Origin: CALMEH01 sp964548225
GTDB taxonomy: Bacteria > Acidobacteriota > Blastocatellia > Pyrinomonadales > Pyrinomonadaceae
Reading direction: 5' to 3'
Assembly (NCBI GenBank): GCA_964548225.1
Contig: CAZJQP010000005.1
Span: 51,210-115,209, forward strand
Length of the DNA stretch: 64,000 nt
In this document: piece after piece, positions 49,632 to 57,895 of the stretch
Numbering within the stretch: the stretch's first letter is position 1
Layout of the letters: the number at the start of each line of letters is the position of its first letter
Program-made: the position numbers and the translations under genes
The notes under the pieces: generated by a model
Told to the model about the DNA's origin: nothing
Seen by the model: the letters and a program-made list of their open reading frames with translations, nothing else
Databases searched by the model: none

Positions 49632-51257
49632 TTAATCGGTGATGGTAAATTTACCTTCGCCGTTTTTGGTTTCCAGAATTTGTCCTGAAACACGGTCTTT
49701 GATTTTGATTTTCAGTTCGTAATCGCCTTTTTCAAGTCCAATCGTAGAAAGCAATCTGGCGATTGTCAAACGCTGTCCCGAATCGCTCAAACCTTGCCAA
49801 TCTTCGCGTTGGTTCAAGATTTCCTTGCCGCCTTTGGTCAAAATATAATCAACATCAACCGAAGGGCGCAATGTTGTTTGGTCAATTCCGGCGTTATAAA
49901 TCTGCATATAAACCCCAATTTCTTGACCTTTTTTATAAACGCCCGTCAAATTCGGAATAACTTTTGCGCCGCCGATAACGAACATTCCGCCAATGTCACG
50001 GTCGCTAGTCGTGTAAAGTTTTGAAGCCAAAATTAAGGTTGAAGTGCCGAGTTTTGTTTCCTCATATTTCGGAACGGTAAAGCCGATTGAACGAATTCCC
50101 TTGTTTCCCGAAACCACATCTCGCACGACAACATCAACTTTATAAGTTCCCGGCGTTAAAGCTACGGCTTTTTGATATACCGATTTTTTATCTCTGGCTT
50201 CCGATAATTCTTCACTTGATGCGCTAGTTGTTACCGAATCTTCAAAAATGCCGGAGCGTTTGCCCGAAACTGCCATTATACGTCCGAAAATATTCATTCT
50301 CGCCGTAGGCAGTCCGCCGATTGATTCAAATACCAATTCCTTGTTTTCTGTCTGAATTGTGAATGCCGTAATTACGCGGTCGTCCGATTGACGGAAAAAA
50401 TCAACCCGTAGCGCAAAATCCAAAGGATTATTGTCAATCACGGGTGATTCGCTCAGTTCCTGCTGCAAATCACTGAATTTTACTTGCGGCGGACGTTGCA
50501 AATTATTGATTATCTCCATTCGCCGAAACGGATTGTCTTGTTCACGGGTATAAGTGTTTGTGCCAAGTGCGCGATCTGCTTTATTGTTGATTCCAAGCTG
50601 TTCAGCTGTCGTTAAACCTGCTCCCGGAACAGTTGCCAAAGCATCTTTTTCATATGGACTGCGGGCAATTCGATATTCCCCTGTTCCTGTAGGGTCAACA
50701 AATTCGATTTCGATTCCGTCGCCGACATTATCCAAATGGCGATAAAACCAAACTTCATACGGGTAGGTTGTTGTCGAACCGCCGCCTTCATACGTCGGTC
50801 TATCGTAATAACCGCCTGTCGGATAAGATTCGACTGAATCCGGTTTGCCCCAAGTAATGTAAATTCGCCCGCGGTCGGTCATCCAACCCGGAATACCCGA
50901 AGCAAAACGCTCGTTTGCATATGCAATTCGTTCGTAATATTCTTCGCGGTATTCATTTTCTTCCGTGTCGGGATTCGGATCGCGTCTGCGCCAGAAGTTT
51001 TCGATGAAATTTTCGCGTTCCTCATCGGTCTTCAATTGCTCGAAGGCTTTCTTTTCTTCTTTCGTAATAATGTATCTTACGTCTTTGTTTAGCCAATCTT
51101 TGTAGATTTTATCGCCTTCCTTCGTAACTTTTCTTTCTTTTGAATTAATGTCCTGAACCGGCGTTGCTGATGGATTTTGTCCTAATCCGAATGAAACACT
51201 TATCAACAAAACCGAAGCCGACAAGGCTAAATTGCGAATTAAATTTTTCTTTGACAT
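49632..51257 (-). CDS. GWxTD-domain secreted protein
   Basis: A 541-residue protein with a signal peptide (about 1-26) and the GWxTD domain at about residues 50-200. Visible markers are WLNKDVRYIITKEEKKAFEQL, FIENFWRRRDPNPDTEENEYREEYYERI and the name-giving GWMTDRGRIYITWGKPD. The C-terminal part is made of beta-sandwich-like segments (GTYKVDVVVRD, GDYELKIKIKDR). The domain is characteristic of Acidobacteria, and its function is not established to my knowledge. It is the last gene before a minus-strand terminator. Confidence 0.9.
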   Translation of the reverse strand: MSKKNLIRNLALSASVLLISVSFGLGQNPSATPVQDINSKERKVTKEGDKIYKDWLNKDVRYIITKEEKKAFEQLKTDEERENFIENFWRRRDPNPDTEENEYREEYYERIAYANERFASGIPGWMTDRGRIYITWGKPDSVESYPTGGYYDRPTYEGGGSTTTYPYEVWFYRHLDNVGDGIEIEFVDPTGTGEYRIARSPYEKDALATVPGAGLTTAEQLGINNKADRALGTNTYTREQDNPFRRMEIINNLQRPPQVKFSDLQQELSESPVIDNNPLDFALRVDFFRQSDDRVITAFTIQTENKELVFESIGGLPTARMNIFGRIMAVSGKRSGIFEDSVTTSASSEELSEARDKKSVYQKAVALTPGTYKVDVVVRDVVSGNKGIRSIGFTVPKYEETKLGTSTLILASKLYTTSDRDIGGMFVIGGAKVIPNLTGVYKKGQEIGVYMQIYNAGIDQTTLRPSVDVDYILTKGGKEILNQREDWQGLSDSGQRLTIARLLSTIGLEKGDYELKIKIKDRVSGQILETKNGEGKFTITD

Positions 51258-51426
51258 AACGGTTAAAACTCCTCGTATTTGTCGCAGTCGGAAATCTTAT
51301 TTTTCCCGTTCTCACTGCTGAAATTTTGCTTTTATAATTTTAGACTGAAATATCCTATTATTCAAGATGCTTTTAATCTTTCGAAAGGTTGCTTTTGTTA
51401 CTTCCTAAACTTTATTACTTCCCCGC

Positions 51427-52503
51427 TTATTCCAACTCCGCTAAACTTTCAACTTCAAAGTCGCTCTTTCGTTTCCGCCCAAAAAACCACGCGATCCCGA
51501 TTGAGAATACATATAAAACCATCATCGGCGCGGCAAACAACATCATATTCGGAATGTCCGCCGTCGGCGAAACGACTGCTGCAACAATTAGAATGATAAC
51601 CAACGCGAATTTCCAACTTTTTAACAAAAATCCGGCGGAAACTAATCCGATTCGCGCCAAAACGTATGTTATTGCAGGCATTTGGAAAATACATCCCATA
51701 GCTAACATTATCAAAATTATAAAATCTAAATAATCCGTTGCTCGCAACATTAACGAAAAGTCTTCACCCAAACCGAGCAAATATTTGACTGCCGGCGGAA
51801 ACAAAATGTAATAAGCAAAAGCTGCTCCGACAACAAACGAAACGCTCGAAAGTGCAATAAATGGTGTAACATATTTCCGTTCGTGAAGGTAAAGCGCAGG
51901 TGAAATAAACCCCCAAATCTGGAAAAGCAAAAACGGAATTGCCACGGCAATCGCCGTATAAAGGGAAACAGTTACATAAAGCGTGAATGATTCGGTTGTT
52001 GTTGTAACTACCATCCTTTCATCTGCACTTGCTTCCGTTTTCGCTTTTCCTTCAAAATCTGCCGGTAATTTGATACCTTTCGGAATAATCACATTTCCTG
52101 TAATTATCTGTTCATCTGTGAATAATCCGAGTAATCCGTTTGCATCACGCTCGACTTTTGCTGATACTGAAGTTCCTGCGCTTACTACGCCACCGCCTAT
52201 ATTTGTAGCGCGATTAAACACATAACGCCCTGTTTCTCCCACATTCAGATTGCTTATTGGGAGAATTTTTTCATCTCCTTTCAAGCCTTCAACCGCAATT
52301 TCGCTTCTGTTTGCCTGTGCCAATGCCTGCACAACAGGCACAGAAAGAAAATTGTAGATCGGTTTTGATACAAACCAACAAACTATAAATGCGATAACTA
52401 TAAAAACAACGGAATAAACCAACCGTTTGCGAAGCTCGTCCAGATGTTCTAAAAATGCCATCTGACCGCCGAGTTCTTCCCTTTTTGTTTCCTCTGAATC
52501 CAT
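51427..52503 (-). CDS. tatC: Twin-arginine translocase subunit TatC with enlarged periplasmic loop
   Basis: TatC binds twin-arginine signal peptides and, with TatA/TatB, exports folded proteins. The 358-residue protein has MAFLEHLDELRKRL at residues 15-28, then the first transmembrane helix, and the later helices with FQIWGFISPALYLHERKYV, ATDYLDFIILIMLAMG and PTADIPNMMLFAAPMMVLY. Typical TatC is about 250 residues. Here the first periplasmic loop (about residues 52-165) is enlarged by roughly 90 residues, with a Gly/Thr/Val-rich, beta-looking segment. It follows tatB by 15 nt on the minus strand. Confidence 0.93.
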   Translation of the reverse strand: MDSEETKREELGGQMAFLEHLDELRKRLVYSVVFIVIAFIVCWFVSKPIYNFLSVPVVQALAQANRSEIAVEGLKGDEKILPISNLNVGETGRYVFNRATNIGGGVVSAGTSVSAKVERDANGLLGLFTDEQIITGNVIIPKGIKLPADFEGKAKTEASADERMVVTTTTESFTLYVTVSLYTAIAVAIPFLLFQIWGFISPALYLHERKYVTPFIALSSVSFVVGAAFAYYILFPPAVKYLLGLGEDFSLMLRATDYLDFIILIMLAMGCIFQMPAITYVLARIGLVSAGFLLKSWKFALVIILIVAAVVSPTADIPNMMLFAAPMMVLYVFSIGIAWFFGRKRKSDFEVESLAELE

Positions 52504-52518
52504 CTTGAATGAGTTTTT

Positions 52519-52938
52519 CTAAAGCCAATTTCGCTTTTCGGCAACTGCGTTTTCGGTTTCTTCAGTTTGTGCTGTTTTGGCTGAGATAATTTCTTTGAAA
52601 TCCTCTTGACTTACTTCTCTGATTTCCGGCACAAAATTTTTCGATTCGATATTTACAGTTTTTCCGACAGAATTTTCCGCCGGATCCTCGAAAAAGGTTT
52701 TGACATCTGCATCATTTCCAAATTTTTCGACATCTGACTTTAATTGATTTATTTCTGTTTCTACTTCTCTCTGCCATGTATTTTTGAATTCATCAGTCGT
52801 TTTCCGAAATTCGTTGCGCCATTTTCCTAATGTTCTGGCAAACTCCGGCAATTTTCGGGGACCGAAAAATATGAGCGCAACCAGCCCAATCAGCAATAAT
52901 TCCGCCGTTCCGATTGATTCTAAAATTAATAAAAACAT
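52519..52938 (-). CDS. tatB: Sec-independent translocase TatB/TatA-type protein
   Basis: A 139-residue single-pass protein. The N-terminal helix has GTAELLLIGLVALIFFGPRKLPEFARTLGK, in which the hinge FGPRKLPE and the following amphipathic helix are the Tat hallmarks. A long charged, coiled-coil tail follows. The tail length and the Glu at the start of the helix favour TatB, but TatA cannot be excluded; only one TatA/B-type gene is in this window. It precedes tatC by 15 nt, and selD precedes it. Confidence 0.88.
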   Translation of the reverse strand: MFLLILESIGTAELLLIGLVALIFFGPRKLPEFARTLGKWRNEFRKTTDEFKNTWQREVETEINQLKSDVEKFGNDADVKTFFEDPAENSVGKTVNIESKNFVPEIREVSQEDFKEIISAKTAQTEETENAVAEKRNWL

Positions 52939-52969
52939 TTTCTAAATTATTACAAACAAAGCGTTTAAC

Positions 52970-53995
52970 TTATTCGACAGAAATTAAATAATCTGTTTTT
53001 CGTTCTACTCTACCGATCATTTTTGCGTCTTTGATTTCATTCAAAAACGATTCTGCCTTTTCTTCTTCAAGACTTATCAACAATCCGCCCGCCGTTTGCG
53101 GATCGAATAACGCGCTTTGCATTTCTCTTGTAATATTGTCGCTGAATTTCACTGTTTCACCAACATAAGCGCGATTGTTTTTGTCGCCGCGCGTCAACAT
53201 TTTTTGTTCGATTAAATCTAAAACATCTGGCAAAAACTCAATTTTCTCGGCTTTAATGTTAAGTTGAACATTGCTTGCCTTCGCCATCTCGAAACTGTGT
53301 CCCAACAATCCGAATCCGGTAATGTCCGTGCAAGCATTTGCCCCGAATTTCTGCATTGCTTTAGATGCTTCGCGGGCTGAAATCGTCATATTTTTTTGCG
53401 CCGCTTTTATTGCTGTTTCGTTTGCTTTTCCGAATTTTATTCCTGTGCTGATAACACCTGTTCCAATCGGTTTCGTCAATATCAAAACATCGCCTTCTTT
53501 TGCTGTCGAATTTCTAATAACCTGTTTAGGATCAACAATTCCCGTTACGCAGTAACCGAATTTTATTTCTTGGTCATCAACCGAATGTCCGCCGATAACC
53601 ACAACATTTTCTTCGTTCAATGCAACTTGCCCGCCGCGCAAAATTTCGCCTAAAACTTCCCAATCCCCTTTCTGGGGATAACAAACAATTGAAAGCGCAG
53701 ATAACGGTGTTCCGCCCATAGCATAAATATCGTTGAGTGAATTAATCGCTGCCACGCGCCCGTAAATTTCCGGCTCATCTGCCACAGGTGTAAAAAAATC
53801 AACAGTTTGAACGAGAGCGAGTTCTTCCGTCAATTTAAATACACCGGCATCATCGGACGTTTCAAAACCGACTAAAACATCCGTTGTAAAATTTTGTTTG
53901 GGCATTTTGCTCAAAACTTGAGCAAGGTCGCTCGGCGCAAGTTTCGCCACTCAACCGGCGCAAGAAACCATTTCTGTTAAGCGTTTTTTTTCCAT
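52970..53995 (-). CDS. selD: Selenide, water dikinase SelD, selenocysteine-containing
   Basis: SelD makes selenophosphate, the selenium donor for Sec-tRNA. The true start is the ATG at 53995, not the GTG at 53950. Reading through one TGA (53951-53953) gives MEKKRLTEMVSCAGU at the N-terminus with Sec15, followed by VAKLAPSDL. That Sec-x-A-K motif is the conserved catalytic region, where other SelD have Cys or Sec. The rest (341 residues in all) is SelD throughout: GFETSDDAGVF, DFFTPVADEPEIYGRVAAINSLNDIYAMGG, and TDITGFGLLGH. A predicted SECIS stem-loop follows the TGA. It lies upstream of tatB-tatC. Confidence 0.92.
53914..53944 (-). promoter_or_regulatory. Putative bacterial SECIS stem-loop in selD
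   Basis: On the minus strand AAACTTG (53944-53938) pairs with CAAGTTT (53920-53914), and an upper AGC/GCT stem carries the six-nt loop GACCTT. The loop begins about 21 nt after the TGA at 53951-53953 and starts with G. Both fit bacterial SECIS requirements for recognition by SelB. It lies inside the coding sequence, as bacterial SECIS elements do. Confidence 0.75.
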
Positions 53996-54107
53996 TTAAC
54001 CAATTTAGAAAAGGAAGTGATAAAGCTCTTTTTCGATAAATCCGGCTTTCTTCTTCCTGTAACTATTTTACAAAATTCTCCTGAATATTTGTAACTATAA
54101 AAAACTT

Positions 54108-54971
54108 CTAATTTTTCATCATTAATTCATATATTCGATTCAAGTCTGCTTCTCCGTAATATTCCATTTCGATTTTGCCGCCAGTTCCTTTTCCATTCGG
54201 TAGAATTCTGACATTTGTGCCGAAATATCGTTTTAATTTTGTTTCTGCCGCTTTTCCATTTGCGTCTAACACCGGCTTAACTGCTTGTTTTTCAACGGGT
54301 TGCATTTCACCCTTGGCTAATCTTTTGACTGCTTTTTCGGTTTCTCTTACTGATAGCGACATTTCGACAATTGATTTGGCAACTCGCCTTTGAATCTCCA
54401 AATCGTCTGTCAGAAGTAAAGCCCGCCCGTGTCCGGCAGTAATTTTTTCTTCTTCGACAAGATATTGAATATCATCGGATAATTTCAGAAGTCTCAAAAA
54501 TGTCGTTATAACTGTGCGCCCTTTACCGACTCGTTCCGCAATCATTTCCTGCGTAAGTCCAACAGTATCAATCAGTTTGCGATATGCTTTTGCTTCTTCG
54601 ATGGCATTTAACTCTTGTCTTTGAATATTCTCTACAAGCGCAAGTTCGAGCAGTTTTTCATCTGAAACTTCTTTTATTACTGCCGGAATTTTTTGCAAAC
54701 CTACTCTTTGCGCCGCCCGCCAACGTCTTTCACCGGCAACGATTTCATACCGCCCACCTTTTCTGCGAACGACAATCGGTTGGATAATTCCGTTTGCGCG
54801 GATTGATTGCGCCAAATCATCTAAATTCTGTTCAGTAAATCTTGTGCGCGGTTGATCGGCATTCGGTTCAATCAAATCTAATTCCAATTCTAAAAAATCT
54901 TCGCCCAAAGCACTTGTGCTTTCTTCTCCGAGCAATGCGCTCAAACCTCTGCCTAATGCTTTTCTACTCAT
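54108..54971 (-). CDS. parB: Chromosome partitioning protein ParB
   Basis: ParB binds parS and, as a CTP-dependent clamp, loads SMC and works with ParA in chromosome segregation. The 287-residue protein has the N-terminal ALGRGLSALLGE, IEPNADQPRTRF, the CTP-binding GERRWRAAQ motif, LLELALVENIQRQELNAIEEA, the helix-turn-helix EMIAERVGKGRTVITTFLRLL, and a C-terminal dimerisation region. The start overlaps the end of parA by 8 nt. I saw no clear parS site in this window. Confidence 0.95.
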   Translation of the reverse strand: MSRKALGRGLSALLGEESTSALGEDFLELELDLIEPNADQPRTRFTEQNLDDLAQSIRANGIIQPIVVRRKGGRYEIVAGERRWRAAQRVGLQKIPAVIKEVSDEKLLELALVENIQRQELNAIEEAKAYRKLIDTVGLTQEMIAERVGKGRTVITTFLRLLKLSDDIQYLVEEEKITAGHGRALLLTDDLEIQRRVAKSIVEMSLSVRETEKAVKRLAKGEMQPVEKQAVKPVLDANGKAAETKLKRYFGTNVRILPNGKGTGGKIEMEYYGEADLNRIYELMMKN

Positions 54972-55725
54972 GACTTAAAATCTCCTTTGCAAGTTGAATA
55001 TAACTCTCTGCCCCGCGTGAACGAATATCGTATAAAATTATCGGTTTCCCATAACTCGGAGCTTCTGCCAACCGCACATTTCGCGGAATTACGGTTTTCA
55101 AAACCTGCGAACCGTAAAAATCGCGCAAGTCTTGTGCAACAGCCGCCGAAAGGTTGGTTCGTTCGTCATACATTGTCAAAAGCAAACCTTCGATGACGAG
55201 TTGCGGATTTAATCCGCGCCGCAACCGTGCCAAAGTATCAAAAAGTTCTGTTACACCTTCCAAAGCATAATACTCACACTGAATTGGCACAAGCAACGAA
55301 TCAGCCGCCGTTAGACCATTCAGCGTCAATAATCCCAAAGATGGCGGACAATCAATGATTATGTAGTCAAACTTTTCTTTTATTGTTTCCAATAAACCTT
55401 TAACAATATATTCCCGATTTTGTGTTTCAACTAATTCTATTTCTGCACCGGCAAGATTCTTGTCTGACGGAAGCACAAAAAACAATGGCAATTCCGTCGG
55501 CAATATAATGTTTTCAAGCATTTCATTTGCCACAATTGCGTGATAAAGCGTTTTTCTCGACATTACACGCGGAATTCCTGAACCTGAAGTTGCGTTGCCT
55601 TGCGGGTCAGCATCTATCAGCAGAACTTTTTTTTCCTCGACTGCTAAACTTGCCGCAAGGTTTACTGATGTTGTTGTTTTCCCAACTCCACCTTTTTGGT
55701 TTGCAACTGCTATTATTTTTCCCAT
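54964..55725 (-). CDS. parA: Chromosome partitioning ATPase ParA/Soj
   Basis: ParA is a deviant Walker ATPase that positions the origin region. The protein (253 residues from the ATG at 55725) starts MGKIIAVANQKGGVGKTT, with the deviant Walker A at 11-18. It has LLIDADPQGNATSG, FDYIIIDCPPSLGLLTLNGL (Walker B) and VIPRNVRLAEAPSYGKPIILYD. The frame is open 14 codons further upstream but those residues do not fit the family. It lies in the order parA-parB downstream of mnmG, an arrangement seen in many bacteria. Confidence 0.95.
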   Translation of the reverse strand: MGKIIAVANQKGGVGKTTTSVNLAASLAVEEKKVLLIDADPQGNATSGSGIPRVMSRKTLYHAIVANEMLENIILPTELPLFFVLPSDKNLAGAEIELVETQNREYIVKGLLETIKEKFDYIIIDCPPSLGLLTLNGLTAADSLLVPIQCEYYALEGVTELFDTLARLRRGLNPQLVIEGLLLTMYDERTNLSAAVAQDLRDFYGSQVLKTVIPRNVRLAEAPSYGKPIILYDIRSRGAESYIQLAKEILSHE

Positions 55726-55814
55726 TTTATACCTTATTTGAGCTGTAATTTTGAATAAGGATAACATAATCCTTCGGTTTTTTCTAATTACTTGTAATTA
55801 ATTGCTTTTCAGTT

Positions 55815-55869
55815 AAATGTGGGACGGGCTACATTGTGCTATAAAAACAATGTAGCCCGTCCCACATTT
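55815..55869. terminator. Perfect 23-bp palindrome between mnmG and parA
   Basis: AAATGTGGGACGGGCTACATT... (55815-55837) pairs without mismatch with 55847-55869 around a 9-nt loop. It lies between mnmG and parA, both on the minus strand, so it could terminate mnmG transcription. No clear T-run follows on the minus strand. The stem is far longer than needed for an intrinsic terminator. Confidence 0.65.
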
Positions 55870-55887
55870 CAATTGTAAAACACTTAA

Positions 55888-56820
55888 TTAATTTACATTT
55901 TGGTTTTTCTGGGCGGTTAAATGAACCAAAACTGTAGAGATCGCCGAAGGTGTAAGCCCGGAAATTTTACGAATTTGAGCAAAAGTCTGCGGTTTGGCGC
56001 GTTCGAGACGTTCAACCATTTCGTTTGAAAGCCCGCTGATAGTAGTATAATTAAAATCTATTGGCACTTTTAAATTGTCTGAATGACCTATTCTTTGGTC
56101 AGCGTTATTCTGCATTTCAATATAGCCACGATAAAGCAAGTCTGCTAAAACCGTTTCCATCTCAGTGTTTTTAATATTTTTGCCGATTTCTTCAGGTAAA
56201 AGCCGCTTAATTAGATCAGAGTTCGCGCCTTGACGCATTGAAAGCTGAGCCAAGGTTATGGAATCGCCTAAATCACAGCCTAAAATTTGCGAAATACTCG
56301 AATATTCAACGGAAGACCGTTTAAATCGCGTAAATTCAAGCGCATTGCGTAAAGCGGCGAGTTTGTCGCGCTTGTTATTAAATTTATTCCAATCGGATTC
56401 GCCCAGAAGCCCGATTTGATAACCTTTTTCGGAAAGTCTTTGATCGGCGTTATCGTGTCGAAGCGTTAAACGTGATTCGGCACGCGAAGTGAACAAGCGA
56501 TAAGGCTCGTCAACTCCGTGCTGAATCAAATCGTTAACTAAAACGCCGATATATGCCTCATCTCGTCTTAAAATACAGGGATTGCGCTTTTGGATTTGAA
56601 GAGCTGCATTAATTCCCGCCATCAAACCTTGACACGCAGCTTCTTCGTATCCGGTTGTGCCATTTATTTGTCCGGCAAAGAAAAGTCCTTTAATTCTAAT
56701 AGTTTCCATTGTCGGCTTAAGCTCACGCGGATCAACAAAGTCATATTCTATGGCATAACCCGGGCGAATAATACGAACTTTCTCAAACCCGTTAATCATT
56801 CGCAATAAATCCTGTTGCAA
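55888..56820 (-). CDS. mnmG: MnmG, C-terminal half (frameshifted from the N-terminal half)
   Basis: The second part of tRNA uridine-5-carboxymethylaminomethyl modification enzyme MnmG (GidA). The 310-residue open frame begins MQQDLLRMING and has IIRPGYAIEYDFVDP, FFAGQINGTTGYEEAACQGL, EPYRLFTSRAESRLTLRHDNAD and the C-terminal YTTISGLSNEMVERL. The frame stays open upstream to about 56871, and NGFSTSLPAALQQ there continues the family sequence. The two halves together have the normal MnmG length of about 620. See the finding on the frameshift. Confidence 0.85.
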   Translation of the reverse strand: MQQDLLRMINGFEKVRIIRPGYAIEYDFVDPRELKPTMETIRIKGLFFAGQINGTTGYEEAACQGLMAGINAALQIQKRNPCILRRDEAYIGVLVNDLIQHGVDEPYRLFTSRAESRLTLRHDNADQRLSEKGYQIGLLGESDWNKFNNKRDKLAALRNALEFTRFKRSSVEYSSISQILGCDLGDSITLAQLSMRQGANSDLIKRLLPEEIGKNIKNTEMETVLADLLYRGYIEMQNNADQRIGHSDNLKVPIDFNYTTISGLSNEMVERLERAKPQTFAQIRKISGLTPSAISTVLVHLTAQKNQNVN

Positions 56821-56849
56821 GGCGGCAGGTAAAGATGTCGAAAACCCGT

Positions 56850-57785
56850 TTAGATACCATTCGGGTAGATTTCATGCGTGCCCAGCCCTTCCGGTTCGAG
56901 AAAAAGCTGATGTCGGTCTTTATCGGCAAATTTAACGACTTTATCTTCGATTGAAGGGCAGTATCGGGGACCGATACCTTTAATTTTCCCCGAATAAAGC
57001 GGCGATTGGTAAAGATTTTCACGGATTTTTTCGTGAAGATTTTGACTTGTGTATCCAATAAAACATTGAATTTGAGGTTGCTCGATTTTTTCTGTCGCAA
57101 AAGAGAAGGCAACAGGTTTTTCATCGGCAGGTTGTGCTTCAAAAGCGTCCCAATCAATCGTTCTACCATCAAGACGCGGTGGTGTTCCGGTTTTCAATCG
57201 TCCGACGGGAAAACCAAGTGTCTTTAAATTATCGGCAAGTTCGATTGATGCCGGTTCACCGGCGCGTCCGGCGGAAAAAGTTTGTTGACCTGTGTGAATT
57301 GTGCCGTTTAGAAAAGTTCCTGTGGCAATAATTACAGCCTTTGCTCCAAAACGGCGCGTGTCTTGCATTTCTACGCCGATAACCTTATTATTTTCAGTAA
57401 TTAGGCTAACAACAACACCTTGCCGTAAATGTAAATTCGGCGTAGATTCGAGCGTTCGGCGCATTTCAACTCGATAAAGCGAACGGTCGGCTTGGGCGCG
57501 AGGCGATTGGACAGCCGGACCGCGTGAGCGATTAAGCAATCGAAACTGAATTCCCGTCCGATCAATAATTCTGCCCATAATTCCACCGAGCGCGTCAATT
57601 TCGCGCACGACGTGACCTTTGGCAATGCCACCGACTGCCGGATTACAAGACATTTGACCAATTAAATCAAGATTTATAGTAACCAGAGCCGTTTCCACAC
57701 CAAGACGCGCCGATGCCGAAGCGGCTTCACATCCGGCGTGTCCCGCACCGATGACAATCACATCAAAAACCTCATCAAACCCCAT
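56850..57785 (-). CDS. mnmG: MnmG, N-terminal half (frameshifted)
   Basis: MnmG with MnmE modifies U34 of some tRNAs. This 311-residue open frame holds the FAD-binding N-terminus (DVIVIGAGHAGCEAASASARLG), CNPAVGGIAKGHVVREIDALGG, the LNRSRGPAVQSPRAQADR segment, TGTFLNGTIHTGQ, and stops in EGLGTHEIYPNGI. A normal MnmG continues with STSLP, which is found in another frame a few bases on. The stop is caused by a change near 56846-56856. The start ATG at 57785 fits the family start. Neighbours are parA/parB downstream and an orphan T6SS-like gene upstream. Confidence 0.85.
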   Translation of the reverse strand: MGFDEVFDVIVIGAGHAGCEAASASARLGVETALVTINLDLIGQMSCNPAVGGIAKGHVVREIDALGGIMGRIIDRTGIQFRLLNRSRGPAVQSPRAQADRSLYRVEMRRTLESTPNLHLRQGVVVSLITENNKVIGVEMQDTRRFGAKAVIIATGTFLNGTIHTGQQTFSAGRAGEPASIELADNLKTLGFPVGRLKTGTPPRLDGRTIDWDAFEAQPADEKPVAFSFATEKIEQPQIQCFIGYTSQNLHEKIRENLYQSPLYSGKIKGIGPRYCPSIEDKVVKFADKDRHQLFLEPEGLGTHEIYPNGI

Positions 57786-57895
57786 AAAACCAATAAAGTT
57801 TGCCTGAACTAAATTAACGAAAAAAACGTCACTAAGGCAATAGACTATTTTATAGAAAACTGCGTGTGATTACCAATAAAATTTGTCCGGTAAAA

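Noticed and set aside
52970..53950. SelD starting at GTG 53950
   Set aside because: This would remove the catalytic Sec and the N-terminal residues. The in-frame TGA and the following stem-loop explain why the frame appears to stop there.
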